Part shown: positions 9,311 to 17,283 of the stretch, piece by piece | Numbering within the stretch: position 1 is the first letter of the stretch | Layout: the number at the start of each line of letters is the position of its first letter | Assembly: GCA_004172865.1 (NCBI GenBank) | Contig: SEBV01000007.1 | Span: 186,001-250,000, forward strand | Direction of reading: 5' to 3' | DNA from: Gammaproteobacteria bacterium | Lineage (GTDB): Bacteria; Pseudomonadota; Gammaproteobacteria; Pseudomonadales; Cellvibrionaceae | Length of the DNA: 64,000 nucleotides | The notes under the pieces: model-generated | Database searches by the model: none | Told to the model about the DNA's origin: nothing | Seen by the model: the letters and a program-made list of their open reading frames with translations, nothing else | Program-made: the position numbers and the translations under genes

Positions 9311-10339
9311 ATGAGCACACCCGATTACGAATCCATATTTAAAACGTCTCCGCATCCCTATGTAGTGATCAACAGTGACTTGACTGTGCTTGATGCTAAC
9401 GATGCTTATTTGTTATCGAGCGGTACAGATAAAGAAAATATTATCGGCAAATATGTTTTCGATAATTTTTCTGAAACTGCTAACGCGGAAGTCTCAGTTG
9501 AGCGTTTGAAGGATTCTTTGGAAGCCGCATTAAAAGACCCTGAAACGGGTTCTTCAATAGCGGTGGAAAGCGAAGGAAAAACTTTTGTGGTTACGCGGCA
9601 AGCCTTAGCAGAACCGGCCAGTGAAATAGAAAAATATCGGATGGCGGCTGCTCATAAGGATGAATTTTTGTCCCTGCTCGCGCATGAGTTGCGTAATCCA
9701 CTTTCGTCGATCAATGCGGCGGCAGAAATCTTAACTATGGGTCAACCTGACCCTGCACGTTTGCAAAAAATGACGAGTGTGATCAAACGTCAAATTACTT
9801 TGCTTGCATCATTAACGGATAATCTTTCTGATGTTTCCCATCTCAGTAAAGGCCTGTTGGATGATTTGTTGGTGCTCGATATCAAGCATGTAATTGCGGA
9901 AGCGATTGAACAACACAGCGCGTTTATCGATTCGAAAAATCATAAACTGACGCTTAATGTTCCCTCTGAAGAAATTAAAATTTCCGGCGATCACAAACGT
10001 ATCGCACAAGCGCTTGGCAATGTATTAACTAACGCTGCAAAATATACACCTAATGGTGGAAATATTGGTGTAGATGTAAGTCTTGCGGGTGAGCAAGTAG
10101 TTATAGATGTGACTGATGACGGAATAGGAATATCGTCCCAATTATTGCCGAATATTTTTGACTTGTTTGCGCAAGGAAAAAAAGACTCCGACCATTCGCA
10201 ACGTGGCTTGGGAATAGGGTTGGCGGTTGTTAAAAGTATCGTGGAAGCGCACGGTGGAAGTATTAGTGCGTGCAGTAATGGAAATGCGAAGGGCAGTCGT
10301 TTTGAAATCCGTTTGCCTCGGCTTCAAGACAAAGAATAA
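9311..10339 (+). CDS. PAS-domain histidine kinase
   Basis: A soluble 342-residue sensor kinase. A PAS domain (about 5-105) is followed by a HisKA dimerisation helix with phospho-acceptor H125 in LLAHELRNPLSSI. The HATPase domain (about 220-335) has N-box NVLTNAAKYT, G1 DVTDDGIGIS and G2 RGLGIGLAVVK. There are no TM segments and no receiver. It is convergent with the hybrid kinase at 10466-11971, whose HisKA-HATPase core is very similar in wording, so the two are likely paralogues. The partner regulator is unknown. Confidence 0.92.
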   Translation: MSTPDYESIFKTSPHPYVVINSDLTVLDANDAYLLSSGTDKENIIGKYVFDNFSETANAEVSVERLKDSLEAALKDPETGSSIAVESEGKTFVVTRQALAEPASEIEKYRMAAAHKDEFLSLLAHELRNPLSSINAAAEILTMGQPDPARLQKMTSVIKRQITLLASLTDNLSDVSHLSKGLLDDLLVLDIKHVIAEAIEQHSAFIDSKNHKLTLNVPSEEIKISGDHKRIAQALGNVLTNAAKYTPNGGNIGVDVSLAGEQVVIDVTDDGIGISSQLLPNIFDLFAQGKKDSDHSQRGLGIGLAVVKSIVEAHGGSISACSNGNAKGSRFEIRLPRLQDKE

Positions 10340-10386
10340 ATTTTCCAGTTGCAGCAACTCAGAAAATTTAATTTTTATTAGTGGAT

Positions 10387-10410
10387 GTTGGCTCGCAAAT
10401 GCAAGCCAAC
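10387..10410 (+). terminator. Weak hairpin between convergent kinases
   Basis: A 7-bp stem (GTTGGCT/AGCCAAC) extends by three pairs after a mismatch, 47 bases after the PAS kinase. There is no clear T-run on either side, so termination is uncertain. Confidence 0.35.
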
Positions 10411-10465
10411 TTTATGAATAACCAGAAAGCAAAAAACAAAAAGCCAAAATTCCTAAATTTCGTGG

Positions 10466-11971
10466 CTAAACAATTAACCCAATAGATTCCAGCTTTTTGA
10501 AATCCAGGGGTTTAACAAAGTGATCGTCAAAACCGGAATCTAACGCTGCTTGCCTGTCAGTTGCCTGACCATAGCCTGTAAGTGCTATCACCGTAAATGT
10601 TGAGCCATTGGGTAATGCGCGTAATTTTTTCGCTACGTCATAACCATTGAAGTCTGGCAATCCTATATCCAATAAAATAATGTCCGGACCAAATTCAATT
10701 GCGGTTTCAACGGCGCTAGCGCCCGTGAATGCGGTTTGAACATTGTGTCCGTTGAGTTCAAGCAATTGCGCAAGTGTAATTGCACCGTCTTCATTGTCAT
10801 CAACAACTAAAATACGTTTGATGGTTTCTTCAACTTTTGTATTTTGAATAGTAGGAGCGCTCGGTAGGGATGTATCTATCGGTAAAGATATTTCAAAAAC
10901 GCTACCTAGCCCTAAACCTTTACTGCTCGCTTTAACTTCGCCGCCATGAAGTCTTACTAAAGCGCGTACTAACGATAAACCAATTCCAAGGCCGTCATGG
11001 ACACGATCAGTGACGTGGCCGCTTTGCGTAAACAGATCAAAAATAGTGTTGATGCTATTAGGCGCAATTCCAATTCCATTATCGGTTAATCGGATAATAA
11101 TTCGGCTATCTACCACTTCTGTTGTTAAATCAATTTTCCCGCCGGGTTCAGTAAATTTCGCAGCGTTGATTAAAAGATTTGCCACGATTTGCGAGAGCCG
11201 AACTTGGTCGCCGCTTACCCAAATATCGTCTTCCGGCAGAGTCACTGTCAAATTATGTTTGCGTTTCTCGATAGACTGACTGCTTTGCTCTATGGCGCTA
11301 TCGATAAATGTTTTTAGTCCGACTCGCTCCCAGCGTAATGAAATTTTGCCTTTTGAAATGCGCGATACATCCAGCAAGTCATCAACTAAGTGCGCCAAAT
11401 GATTGGTATGGCGAAAAATAGTGTCGCGCGCAATCTCAAGTGCAGGATCAATTTCAGGTTGTAATTTTCGCCAGAGTTCTACGGAGTTTCTGATAGGCCC
11501 TAAAGGGTTGCGAAGTTCATGGGCTAGCGTTGCCAGAAATTCATCTTTGCGGCGATCTACTTCGCGCAATTCGCGCTCTACTTTTCCAAGTCGCAACAAA
11601 GCTTTTACGTTTGAAATTAATTCGTCTGGTTCTATAGGTTCTACTAAATAATTATCGGCGCCGCCATCTAAAGCGCGAATTTTATCGGCTGAACCAATAA
11701 ATGATGCGGAAGTTTGTAACACTAATATTGTTTGTGTTTCTGGGTCTTCTTTTAATCGACGACATACTTCCAAGCCATTGATATCGGGAAGTTTCACATC
11801 GAGCAAAATCAAATTGGGATTTTCCGCGCGCGCTTTTTCCAAGGCTTCGCTTCCGCTAACAGCTTCTATAACTTTGAAACCCGCGCGCACCAGGGTTCGC
11901 GTTTTTGCGTAGCGCGCACCGTCGTTATCGTCAACGTTCAGAATAAGCGCATCGGTATATGAATTGGGCAT
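10466..11971 (-). CDS. Receiver-HisKA-HATPase-receiver hybrid kinase
   Basis: A 501-residue soluble hybrid kinase. The N-terminal receiver (about 8-125) has acceptor D58 in LLDVKLPDING, but the usual Lys-Pro is Glu-Pro (YLVEPIEPDEL). HisKA carries H151 in TLAHELRNPLGPI. The HATPase contains LTDNGIGIAP and DGLGIGLSLVR. The C-terminal receiver (about 385-500) has VVDDNED, LLDIGLPDFNG and FVKPLDF. I start at the ATG at 11971 because GGGAA lies just before it, inside the end of the upstream gene. An ATG at 11986 would overlap that gene. It is the last gene of the stressosome-type operon, so it is a plausible phosphorelay output of that module. Confidence 0.92.
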   Translation of the reverse strand: MPNSYTDALILNVDDNDGARYAKTRTLVRAGFKVIEAVSGSEALEKARAENPNLILLDVKLPDINGLEVCRRLKEDPETQTILVLQTSASFIGSADKIRALDGGADNYLVEPIEPDELISNVKALLRLGKVERELREVDRRKDEFLATLAHELRNPLGPIRNSVELWRKLQPEIDPALEIARDTIFRHTNHLAHLVDDLLDVSRISKGKISLRWERVGLKTFIDSAIEQSSQSIEKRKHNLTVTLPEDDIWVSGDQVRLSQIVANLLINAAKFTEPGGKIDLTTEVVDSRIIIRLTDNGIGIAPNSINTIFDLFTQSGHVTDRVHDGLGIGLSLVRALVRLHGGEVKASSKGLGLGSVFEISLPIDTSLPSAPTIQNTKVEETIKRILVVDDNEDGAITLAQLLELNGHNVQTAFTGASAVETAIEFGPDIILLDIGLPDFNGYDVAKKLRALPNGSTFTVIALTGYGQATDRQAALDSGFDDHFVKPLDFKKLESIGLIV

Positions 11972-11975
11972 AAAA

Positions 11976-13775
11976 TTATTTCCCATCTAGGTTGTGCTCT
12001 TTTGAATGACGCGATTCTGAAATTGAGCTACCAATTAAAGTTCTTAAAGTAGATATCAACTGTTGCTTGAATATTGGTTTTATATAGTAGGCATCCGCAC
12101 CAAGCGACAAACCTTTGCGTTTGTCTTCCACTTCGGTGGCAACAATCACGGGCACACGGCGACGCACAGGGTCATTTTTAATTTGCGCTAACCATGCCCA
12201 TGAATCTTCACCGTTTAACAGAATATCGAGAATTACGGCAGCAGGTTTTACGCTTCCCCAAATATCCTCTGCTTCGCGAATGGAGCTCGCGGTAAATACC
12301 TGGAATTCGGTATCCACCAAAAACTTTTCGTAAAGTAAGCGAACTTGCGCTTGGTCTTCCACGACTAAAATTTGCAAGCGGTTTTCGTCGCGAATGGTGT
12401 TTGTTAAAACTTCCTCGTCAATATTTTCTTTAGCAAAAAAGTGTTGCGGTAAAGTTACAGAAAACGTTGACCCAACACCAACTGTACTTTCAACCGCGAC
12501 GCTACCATTTAAAATGGTGGCCAAATTGCGGCACAGTGGTAAACCTAAACCGGTACCTTTTACATGGCGTTGAAGCGGATTTTCAAGTTGACTGAATTCT
12601 TCAAAAATTAATTTTTGATCGCGCTCTTCAATGCCGAGGCCGGTATCTTTTACGCTAAATTTAACCAAGCCCTGTTCGGGGATAGTAATTACACTTACGG
12701 TGATTTCACCTTCCTGAGTGAATTTCAGCGCATTTGAAATAAAGTTACGCAAAATTTGCGAGAGCTTGGCTTCGTCCGTAAACATTTCCAGCGGCGTGTT
12801 CGGTATAACGAAATTTAAATTCAGTGAGGTAGAAACCAAAAGTGGTTTCAGCATTCCTCGCAATGCGCTGAACATTTCAGTCACGTCAAATTCGTGTGGC
12901 CGCACATCAACTTTACCAGCTTCGATTTTCGCCAAATCCAATAAGTCGTTAACCAATTCATTCAAGCCGAGCGCGCCTTGCAAAATAAACATAATTTGCT
13001 TTTCTTGCTCGACGGTAAGTTCGCCGTCGACACGATCTAACAATAATTTTGAGAGCGCACGAATCGAACTTAATGGCGTACGGAATTCATGGCTCATGTT
13101 GGATAAAAACCGCGATTTCATTTCATCGGCGCGACGTAAATGATCAGCTTTTTCATCCAGCTCTGCGTAGAGAGCAACTACACCACGATTGGTATCTTCC
13201 AGTTCGCGTGTTAGCTGCAGCAAATCTTCCTGACGATTTTTCAATTCGGAGAGTGCGCCCAGTAATTCCTGATTTTGTTCGAGCACTTCGGACATAGTGA
13301 TGTTGGCAGGTAGTGATGCCAATTGTGCGACCAAATCACTGCTCATTTTCGGCGTGATTAAAGGTGCATCGCGCGGAAAGATTTTTTGTAAAATTATTTC
13401 CGTACCAATATCCTTCACGGTTTTTATATCAAACTTATCCATCAATCGTCGCGAGCCTAATAATCCTTTACCCATGCCAGTGGAGGATTTATAAGCACCT
13501 GAAAAAATAAGATCGAGGTTGGTAATGCCAGGACCTTTGTCTTCAATATGAATGGTAAGAATTTGCGGTGTAGTTTCGCCTTCAATGGTGAAATGAACTT
13601 TGCCCGAGCCAGCGTAGTTGTAAATGTTGCGCGCCAGTTCAGACACTGAGGTCGCGATGCGCACCTGATCCTGGCTACCGAATCCGCACAGCTTGGAAAT
13701 TTGATGCGCGCGTTGACGCGCACCAACCACATCCAGCTCAGTTTTAATTCCAACCGTTAAAATACGAATTGTCAT
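11976..13775 (-). CDS. RsbT-like ATPase fused to HisKA-HATPase-receiver hybrid kinase
   Basis: A 599-residue protein with two separate GHKL ATPase folds. Residues 1-135 resemble RsbT/anti-sigma kinases: VSELARNIYNYAG N-box, IEDKGPGI G1 and GMGKGLLGSRRL G2. A coiled coil (about 160-220) leads to HisKA with H229 in NMSHEFRTPLSSI. A second HATPase follows (about 335-450, VKDTGLGI, HVKGTGLGLPL), and then a receiver (about 470-590, VVEDQAQ, VILDILLNGED, YIKPIF). It begins directly after the stop of the upstream RsbW/SpoIIE-like gene. The fusion suggests that stressosome partner-switching feeds straight into histidine phosphorelay; that link is inference. Confidence 0.92.
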   Translation of the reverse strand: MTIRILTVGIKTELDVVGARQRAHQISKLCGFGSQDQVRIATSVSELARNIYNYAGSGKVHFTIEGETTPQILTIHIEDKGPGITNLDLIFSGAYKSSTGMGKGLLGSRRLMDKFDIKTVKDIGTEIILQKIFPRDAPLITPKMSSDLVAQLASLPANITMSEVLEQNQELLGALSELKNRQEDLLQLTRELEDTNRGVVALYAELDEKADHLRRADEMKSRFLSNMSHEFRTPLSSIRALSKLLLDRVDGELTVEQEKQIMFILQGALGLNELVNDLLDLAKIEAGKVDVRPHEFDVTEMFSALRGMLKPLLVSTSLNLNFVIPNTPLEMFTDEAKLSQILRNFISNALKFTQEGEITVSVITIPEQGLVKFSVKDTGLGIEERDQKLIFEEFSQLENPLQRHVKGTGLGLPLCRNLATILNGSVAVESTVGVGSTFSVTLPQHFFAKENIDEEVLTNTIRDENRLQILVVEDQAQVRLLYEKFLVDTEFQVFTASSIREAEDIWGSVKPAAVILDILLNGEDSWAWLAQIKNDPVRRRVPVIVATEVEDKRKGLSLGADAYYIKPIFKQQLISTLRTLIGSSISESRHSKEHNLDGK

Positions 13776-14804
13776 TTAGAGTCCTGCAATATCTCGTATA
13801 ACTACAATGGTTACGTCGTCGCGCCCACGAACAAAATCGCGGTACAACACTGCCGCAATTAAACTTGGATGCGACCTTTCCAAACCGGGATAAGCATCGA
13901 GATCCCAACGCGTGGCAAGTCCATCCGAGTGTGCGATCATCAGCGAGCCGCTTTGCCAGGAATGAGAAAATTCCTGCACCTTTCGCAGATTACTACCGAC
14001 TATGCCGTTGTGCGAAATCAAATGGCGACGGCCCGGATTTTCAAACACGCTCACTGCAATATTACCCACCCCTGCGAATCGCAATTGCCCACGCTCTTCG
14101 TCAATTTGCGCTATGGCAACCGCTGCTCCACGAGTGCCGTGCAATGCAGCATGCGCACGTTCGAGCATTACGCCTGGTGGTCGGGTTAAATTTTCCGCTA
14201 CAACATCCACTGCAGCTCGCGATGCAATTGCAGCGTCGGGGCCATGCCCTAAACCATCTGCAACTAATAGAGTTAAAGTATTGCCATCGGATTCAGTCGT
14301 CCATGCGTCACCGCACACAACTTCGCCTTTTATGGGTATGCAAATCGCACCGATTTGCCACTGCTGATCTGCTTTCGGAATTTGATTTGCCCAGATCACC
14401 ATCAGGAGCACTGCGCCTTGACTGTAATTGGAGTAAATATCGAATTCTTGTGAGAGGCGGCTCATGGCCCCGAGCCCACCGCCGTAGGTTCCGGTGGTGG
14501 AATTACCGTCTTCCATTTGCAATGTGATATTGGAAATTCCGGGGCCGCTATCGACAGCAATTATTTCAATGCCGACGCAATCGCCGTCATCGATGGTACG
14601 TATAAGAATTTCGCCGTGTTGGGCGTGCTTGATAATATTGGTGGCGGCTTCGGTAACTACGAGAGCAGCCTGGCCTTTTTTGGTTTCGTCGAAACCTAAA
14701 CGTGCTGCGAGTAAAGTGACGGAACGGCGCACCGCAGAAATTTCACTCGGCTCCCCGATGTGAAATGCCTGTTGCGTGCTAAAGCGCTTCAAAACTGTTT
14801 CCAC
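13776..14804 (-). CDS. Anti-sigma-type ATPase fused to SpoIIE/RsbX-like phosphatase
   Basis: A 342-residue two-domain protein. Residues about 1-140 are an RsbW/RsbT-like GHKL kinase domain (VVTEAATNIIKHAQ N-box, AVDSGPGISN G1, GTYGGGLGAMSRL G2). Residues about 145-342 are a PP2C-type SpoIIE/RsbX phosphatase domain with metal-binding Asp in GDAWTTE and VADGLGHGPDAA, and a C-terminal RGRDDVTIVV. In stressosomes RsbX dephosphorylates RsbS and RsbR and resets the complex. The fused kinase domain could act on STAS partners. It overlaps the RsbT-like gene by 16 bases, so translation is coupled. Confidence 0.92.
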   Translation of the reverse strand: METVLKRFSTQQAFHIGEPSEISAVRRSVTLLAARLGFDETKKGQAALVVTEAATNIIKHAQHGEILIRTIDDGDCVGIEIIAVDSGPGISNITLQMEDGNSTTGTYGGGLGAMSRLSQEFDIYSNYSQGAVLLMVIWANQIPKADQQWQIGAICIPIKGEVVCGDAWTTESDGNTLTLLVADGLGHGPDAAIASRAAVDVVAENLTRPPGVMLERAHAALHGTRGAAVAIAQIDEERGQLRFAGVGNIAVSVFENPGRRHLISHNGIVGSNLRKVQEFSHSWQSGSLMIAHSDGLATRWDLDAYPGLERSHPSLIAAVLYRDFVRGRDDVTIVVIRDIAGL

Positions 14805-15205
14805 TTAGCGATCTTTACTGTGGTGCCTTTACCGGGAGTTGTATCAATTTCGAACTCGTCTGAAAGGCGCTTTGCACCGCTCAAACCTAAACCCAAACCA
14901 CCACCGCTGGTATAGCCATCAGTCAACGCAAGCGCTATGTCTGGAATACCTGGACCTTGGTCAATAAAGCTCATTGCAAGTCCGCGTCGGCTTCCATCAA
15001 ATATATGCTCAATATGAGCTTCGCCGCCGCCGCCGTAACGTAAAACGTTACGCGCAAGTTCACTGGCGGCAGTCACTACTTTGGTCTGCTCGACTAGACC
15101 GAAGCCGATAGCGATTAAATCCTCCCTAACTTGCTTACGTAGCCGAACAACATCTTCGTCAGTTTTTAATGGCAGCACTGTGGCTTCCCCTTGAGCTGGC
15201 GTCAT
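14789..15205 (-). CDS. rsbT: RsbT-like serine/threonine switch kinase
   Basis: A 138-residue GHKL kinase matching RsbT in length and order of motifs: AASELARNVLRYGGGG (N-box), FIDQGPGIPD (G1) and GLGLGLSGAKRLSDEF (G2). RsbT phosphorylates the STAS proteins RsbS and RsbR in the stressosome, is released, and then activates a downstream partner. That partner is RsbU in Bacillus and proposed to be two-component proteins in Gram-negatives. It lies between the RsbS-like and the RsbW/SpoIIE-like genes, in the canonical R-S-T-X order. Confidence 0.93.
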   Translation of the reverse strand: MTPAQGEATVLPLKTDEDVVRLRKQVREDLIAIGFGLVEQTKVVTAASELARNVLRYGGGGEAHIEHIFDGSRRGLAMSFIDQGPGIPDIALALTDGYTSGGGLGLGLSGAKRLSDEFEIDTTPGKGTTVKIAKWKQF

Positions 15206-15259
15206 ATTAAAGCGTCCGCTGTCACGAATTATCGGTGTGTTGGATCGATTCGCGCATGC

Positions 15260-15616
15260 TTAAGGGTTGCCCCGATCCAGCAATTTAATACCTCGCTCAA
15301 CATTGAGTGCGGTACTTACACCTTCGAGTGTTAAACCAAGTTCCACCAAAGTGATAGCGACTGCTGGCTGCATACCGACTAGAACGGTGCGTGCATCCAG
15401 AATTTTGGCCATGGCTGCAGTGTTGCTGATCATTCGCCCGATGAATGAGTCGACTATATCGAGCGCTGAAATATCAATCAGCACTCCAGTCGCACGATCA
15501 GTCACGATTCGATTGGTTAAATCGTCCTGCAAGGTCATCGCAAGGCGGTCATGCATATCAACTTGAATGGTAACCAGCAACAGCCGTCCCATCCGCAGAA
15601 TAGGAATACGTTCCAT
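15260..15616 (-). CDS. rsbS: RsbS-like STAS-domain stressosome protein
   Basis: A 118-residue single STAS domain that aligns along its length with RsbS. The phospho-acceptor serine is S57 in IVDSFIGR, equivalent to the known RsbS serine in a DSFIAK context. The GMQPAVAITLVELG segment is also the RsbS form. It would form the stressosome core with RsbR and hold RsbT until it is phosphorylated. The upstream RsbR-like gene ends six bases before it. Confidence 0.94.
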   Translation of the reverse strand: MERIPILRMGRLLLVTIQVDMHDRLAMTLQDDLTNRIVTDRATGVLIDISALDIVDSFIGRMISNTAAMAKILDARTVLVGMQPAVAITLVELGLTLEGVSTALNVERGIKLLDRGNP

Positions 15617-15622
15617 AGATAA

Positions 15623-16489
15623 TTAGCGCTCGTTATCTGAATAACTAATAGTTGAACCTGTGCGCTGCAATGCAACAACAAAGGCATCCGCAAGCGTGGC
15701 CTTGGTAATAACGTCTTCCAGATTTACACCAAGATGCACGATGGTTTGGGCGATCTGTGGGCGAATACCGCTGATAATGCAATCTGCACCCATCAAACGA
15801 GCAGCGGCAATAGTTTTCAATAAATGCTGCGCAACCAAAGTATCTACAGTAGGAACGCCGGTAATATCGATAATCGCAATGAGCGCGCCGGTATCAACAA
15901 TTTTCTGTAGCAAGTTTTCCATTACAACTTGAGTACGAGCGCTATCGAGTGTTCCAATCAGTGGCAATGCCAAGACATTTTTCCACAATTGAACTACCGG
16001 TGTAGAGAGTTCTAATAATTCTTGTTGTTGACGTTGAATGATTTGCTCGCGCGTTTTTTGATAAACCTCAATGGTGTAAAGGCCAAGATCATCAAACAAG
16101 GTGCTGGTGGTTGCAATTTCTTCGCTCAATTCCAGCGGAGTATTTGCAAGCGCAGTACGAAGATAATTAAACAATGGAGACTTGAGTGAAAATACAAAAT
16201 TTGCAGTCTCAATTGGTGAAAAACCCTGACGTGCGCGGCTCTGGGAAATTTCGGCTAACAAATGACGAATATCTTCCCAGTCAGTTGCAGATGTATTAAC
16301 CGTTGTGCTTTTTTTAAGGGTTGTAGCCAATAACTGAAGAAACTGTGACGCTTGATGACGAAGTTCGCTTTCAGAGCTTTTGTCGCGACGAACCAGGCGA
16401 GAAGTTAAATTCGCTATCCAACCATCAAGCAGCTCAGCTTGATGAGAAGAAATGATGCTTTCAAGTTGAGTGGTTTTGTTGTTACTCAT
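15623..16489 (-). CDS. rsbR: RsbR-like stressosome sensor with RsbRD-type N domain and STAS
   Basis: A 288-residue protein. The N-terminal helical domain (about 5-155) resembles the RsbRD N domain rather than a haem globin; I see no obvious haem ligand motif. The STAS domain (about 170-285) keeps both regulatory threonines in context: VPTVDTLVAQHL and GIRPQIAQTIVHLG. The start is the ATG at 16489, with TGAGGAT five bases upstream. A longer frame to 16639 would add 50 residues with no ribosome site. It heads the operon, and the divergent BLUF gene shares its 338-base upstream region. The signal sensed is unknown. Confidence 0.92.
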   Translation of the reverse strand: MSNNKTTQLESIISSHQAELLDGWIANLTSRLVRRDKSSESELRHQASQFLQLLATTLKKSTTVNTSATDWEDIRHLLAEISQSRARQGFSPIETANFVFSLKSPLFNYLRTALANTPLELSEEIATTSTLFDDLGLYTIEVYQKTREQIIQRQQQELLELSTPVVQLWKNVLALPLIGTLDSARTQVVMENLLQKIVDTGALIAIIDITGVPTVDTLVAQHLLKTIAAARLMGADCIISGIRPQIAQTIVHLGVNLEDVITKATLADAFVVALQRTGSTISYSDNER

Positions 16490-16827
16490 ATTTATCCTCA
16501 AAAATTTAGGCAGTATCGATAACTCAATTGGCACGCAAAGAGATGATGCTTTTGTTTGCGGCAAAAAAACATGCCGAATGTAGCAGTAAAACATGAAAAT
16601 GACATCTCTTTTCACCCCGTGCAGACTTGAATTCTCCACGTGTTCGTCAAAGCAATAAAAACAATTGGGTTGATGAAAAAATGCGCAAACTCTTGAAAAT
16701 TTTATAAATGAAATTTTGCTGCTAAAGTTATCGTTGTAAGGCTTTTTTAATCGAAATGATTAGTATTTGGTTTTAAGGTTCTAAAAAATAAATTGGTATC
16801 TTTAGCTGCAAGTAAAGAGGAAATTTT
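16490..16827. promoter_or_regulatory. Divergent intergenic region between stressosome operon and BLUF gene
   Basis: 338 bases without a gene. It must carry the promoters of both the stressosome operon (leftward) and the BLUF gene (rightward). No convincing -35/-10 pair, hairpin or palindrome stood out. The half near the BLUF gene is strongly AT-rich. Confidence 0.5.
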
Positions 16828-17247
16828 ATGGCGGCGTTACAAGCAATTGTGTACATAAGTTCAGCAACGCGTTTATTGGCCGGTGAAGAGCTCGATTCGC
16901 TTTTGGATTTAATTAGAAAGCGAAACGAAGCTGAAAATATCACCGGGTTTTTAATGTATTGTGATGGAAACTTTATGCAGTACATCGAAGGGCCGCAGGA
17001 ATCGCTGCAAAAAATTTATCAGAAAATATGTGCTGACCCATCGCATACCGATATTGTTGAGATGATTAATCAACCGATAGATGCACGCGAATTTGCCGGC
17101 TGGTCTATGGCCTATTCAATTGTACACATCCAACAGTTTAACGAACTGTGCCGCGCCGAGTGGAAAGAGAGCGGTGAAGGTAATATTTCACAAGGGCAAT
17201 TTTTGCTGCGTAATTTTTGGGTGCAATGTACTAATCAAAATTTTTAA
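16828..17247 (+). CDS. BLUF-domain blue-light receptor, short type
   Basis: A 139-residue protein that is essentially one BLUF flavin-binding domain (about 4-97) plus a short C-terminal cap. The photocycle residues are present by eye-alignment to Slr1694/PixD: Y9 (VYISSA), N33 (RKRNEAENITG), Q51 (GNFMQYIEG) and W92 followed by Met (GWSMAY). It should bind FAD and signal by protein-protein contact, as there is no output domain. AGAGGAAATTTT precedes the ATG. It is divergent from the stressosome operon, suggesting, but not proving, a functional link. Confidence 0.95.
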   Translation: MAALQAIVYISSATRLLAGEELDSLLDLIRKRNEAENITGFLMYCDGNFMQYIEGPQESLQKIYQKICADPSHTDIVEMINQPIDAREFAGWSMAYSIVHIQQFNELCRAEWKESGEGNISQGQFLLRNFWVQCTNQNF

Positions 17248-17283
17248 ATGATTATTTTTGTTCGGATTTCTGCAATTCTTTTT

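Noticed and set aside
13865-14527. 220-codon open frame antisense to the RsbW/SpoIIE-like gene
   Set aside because: Composition is that of a shadow frame (Arg/His/Leu rich), and the opposite strand has clear domains.
9311-16489. A sigma-B type sigma factor expected with rsb genes
   Set aside because: Every gene of the block was read and none has sigma-70-family regions.
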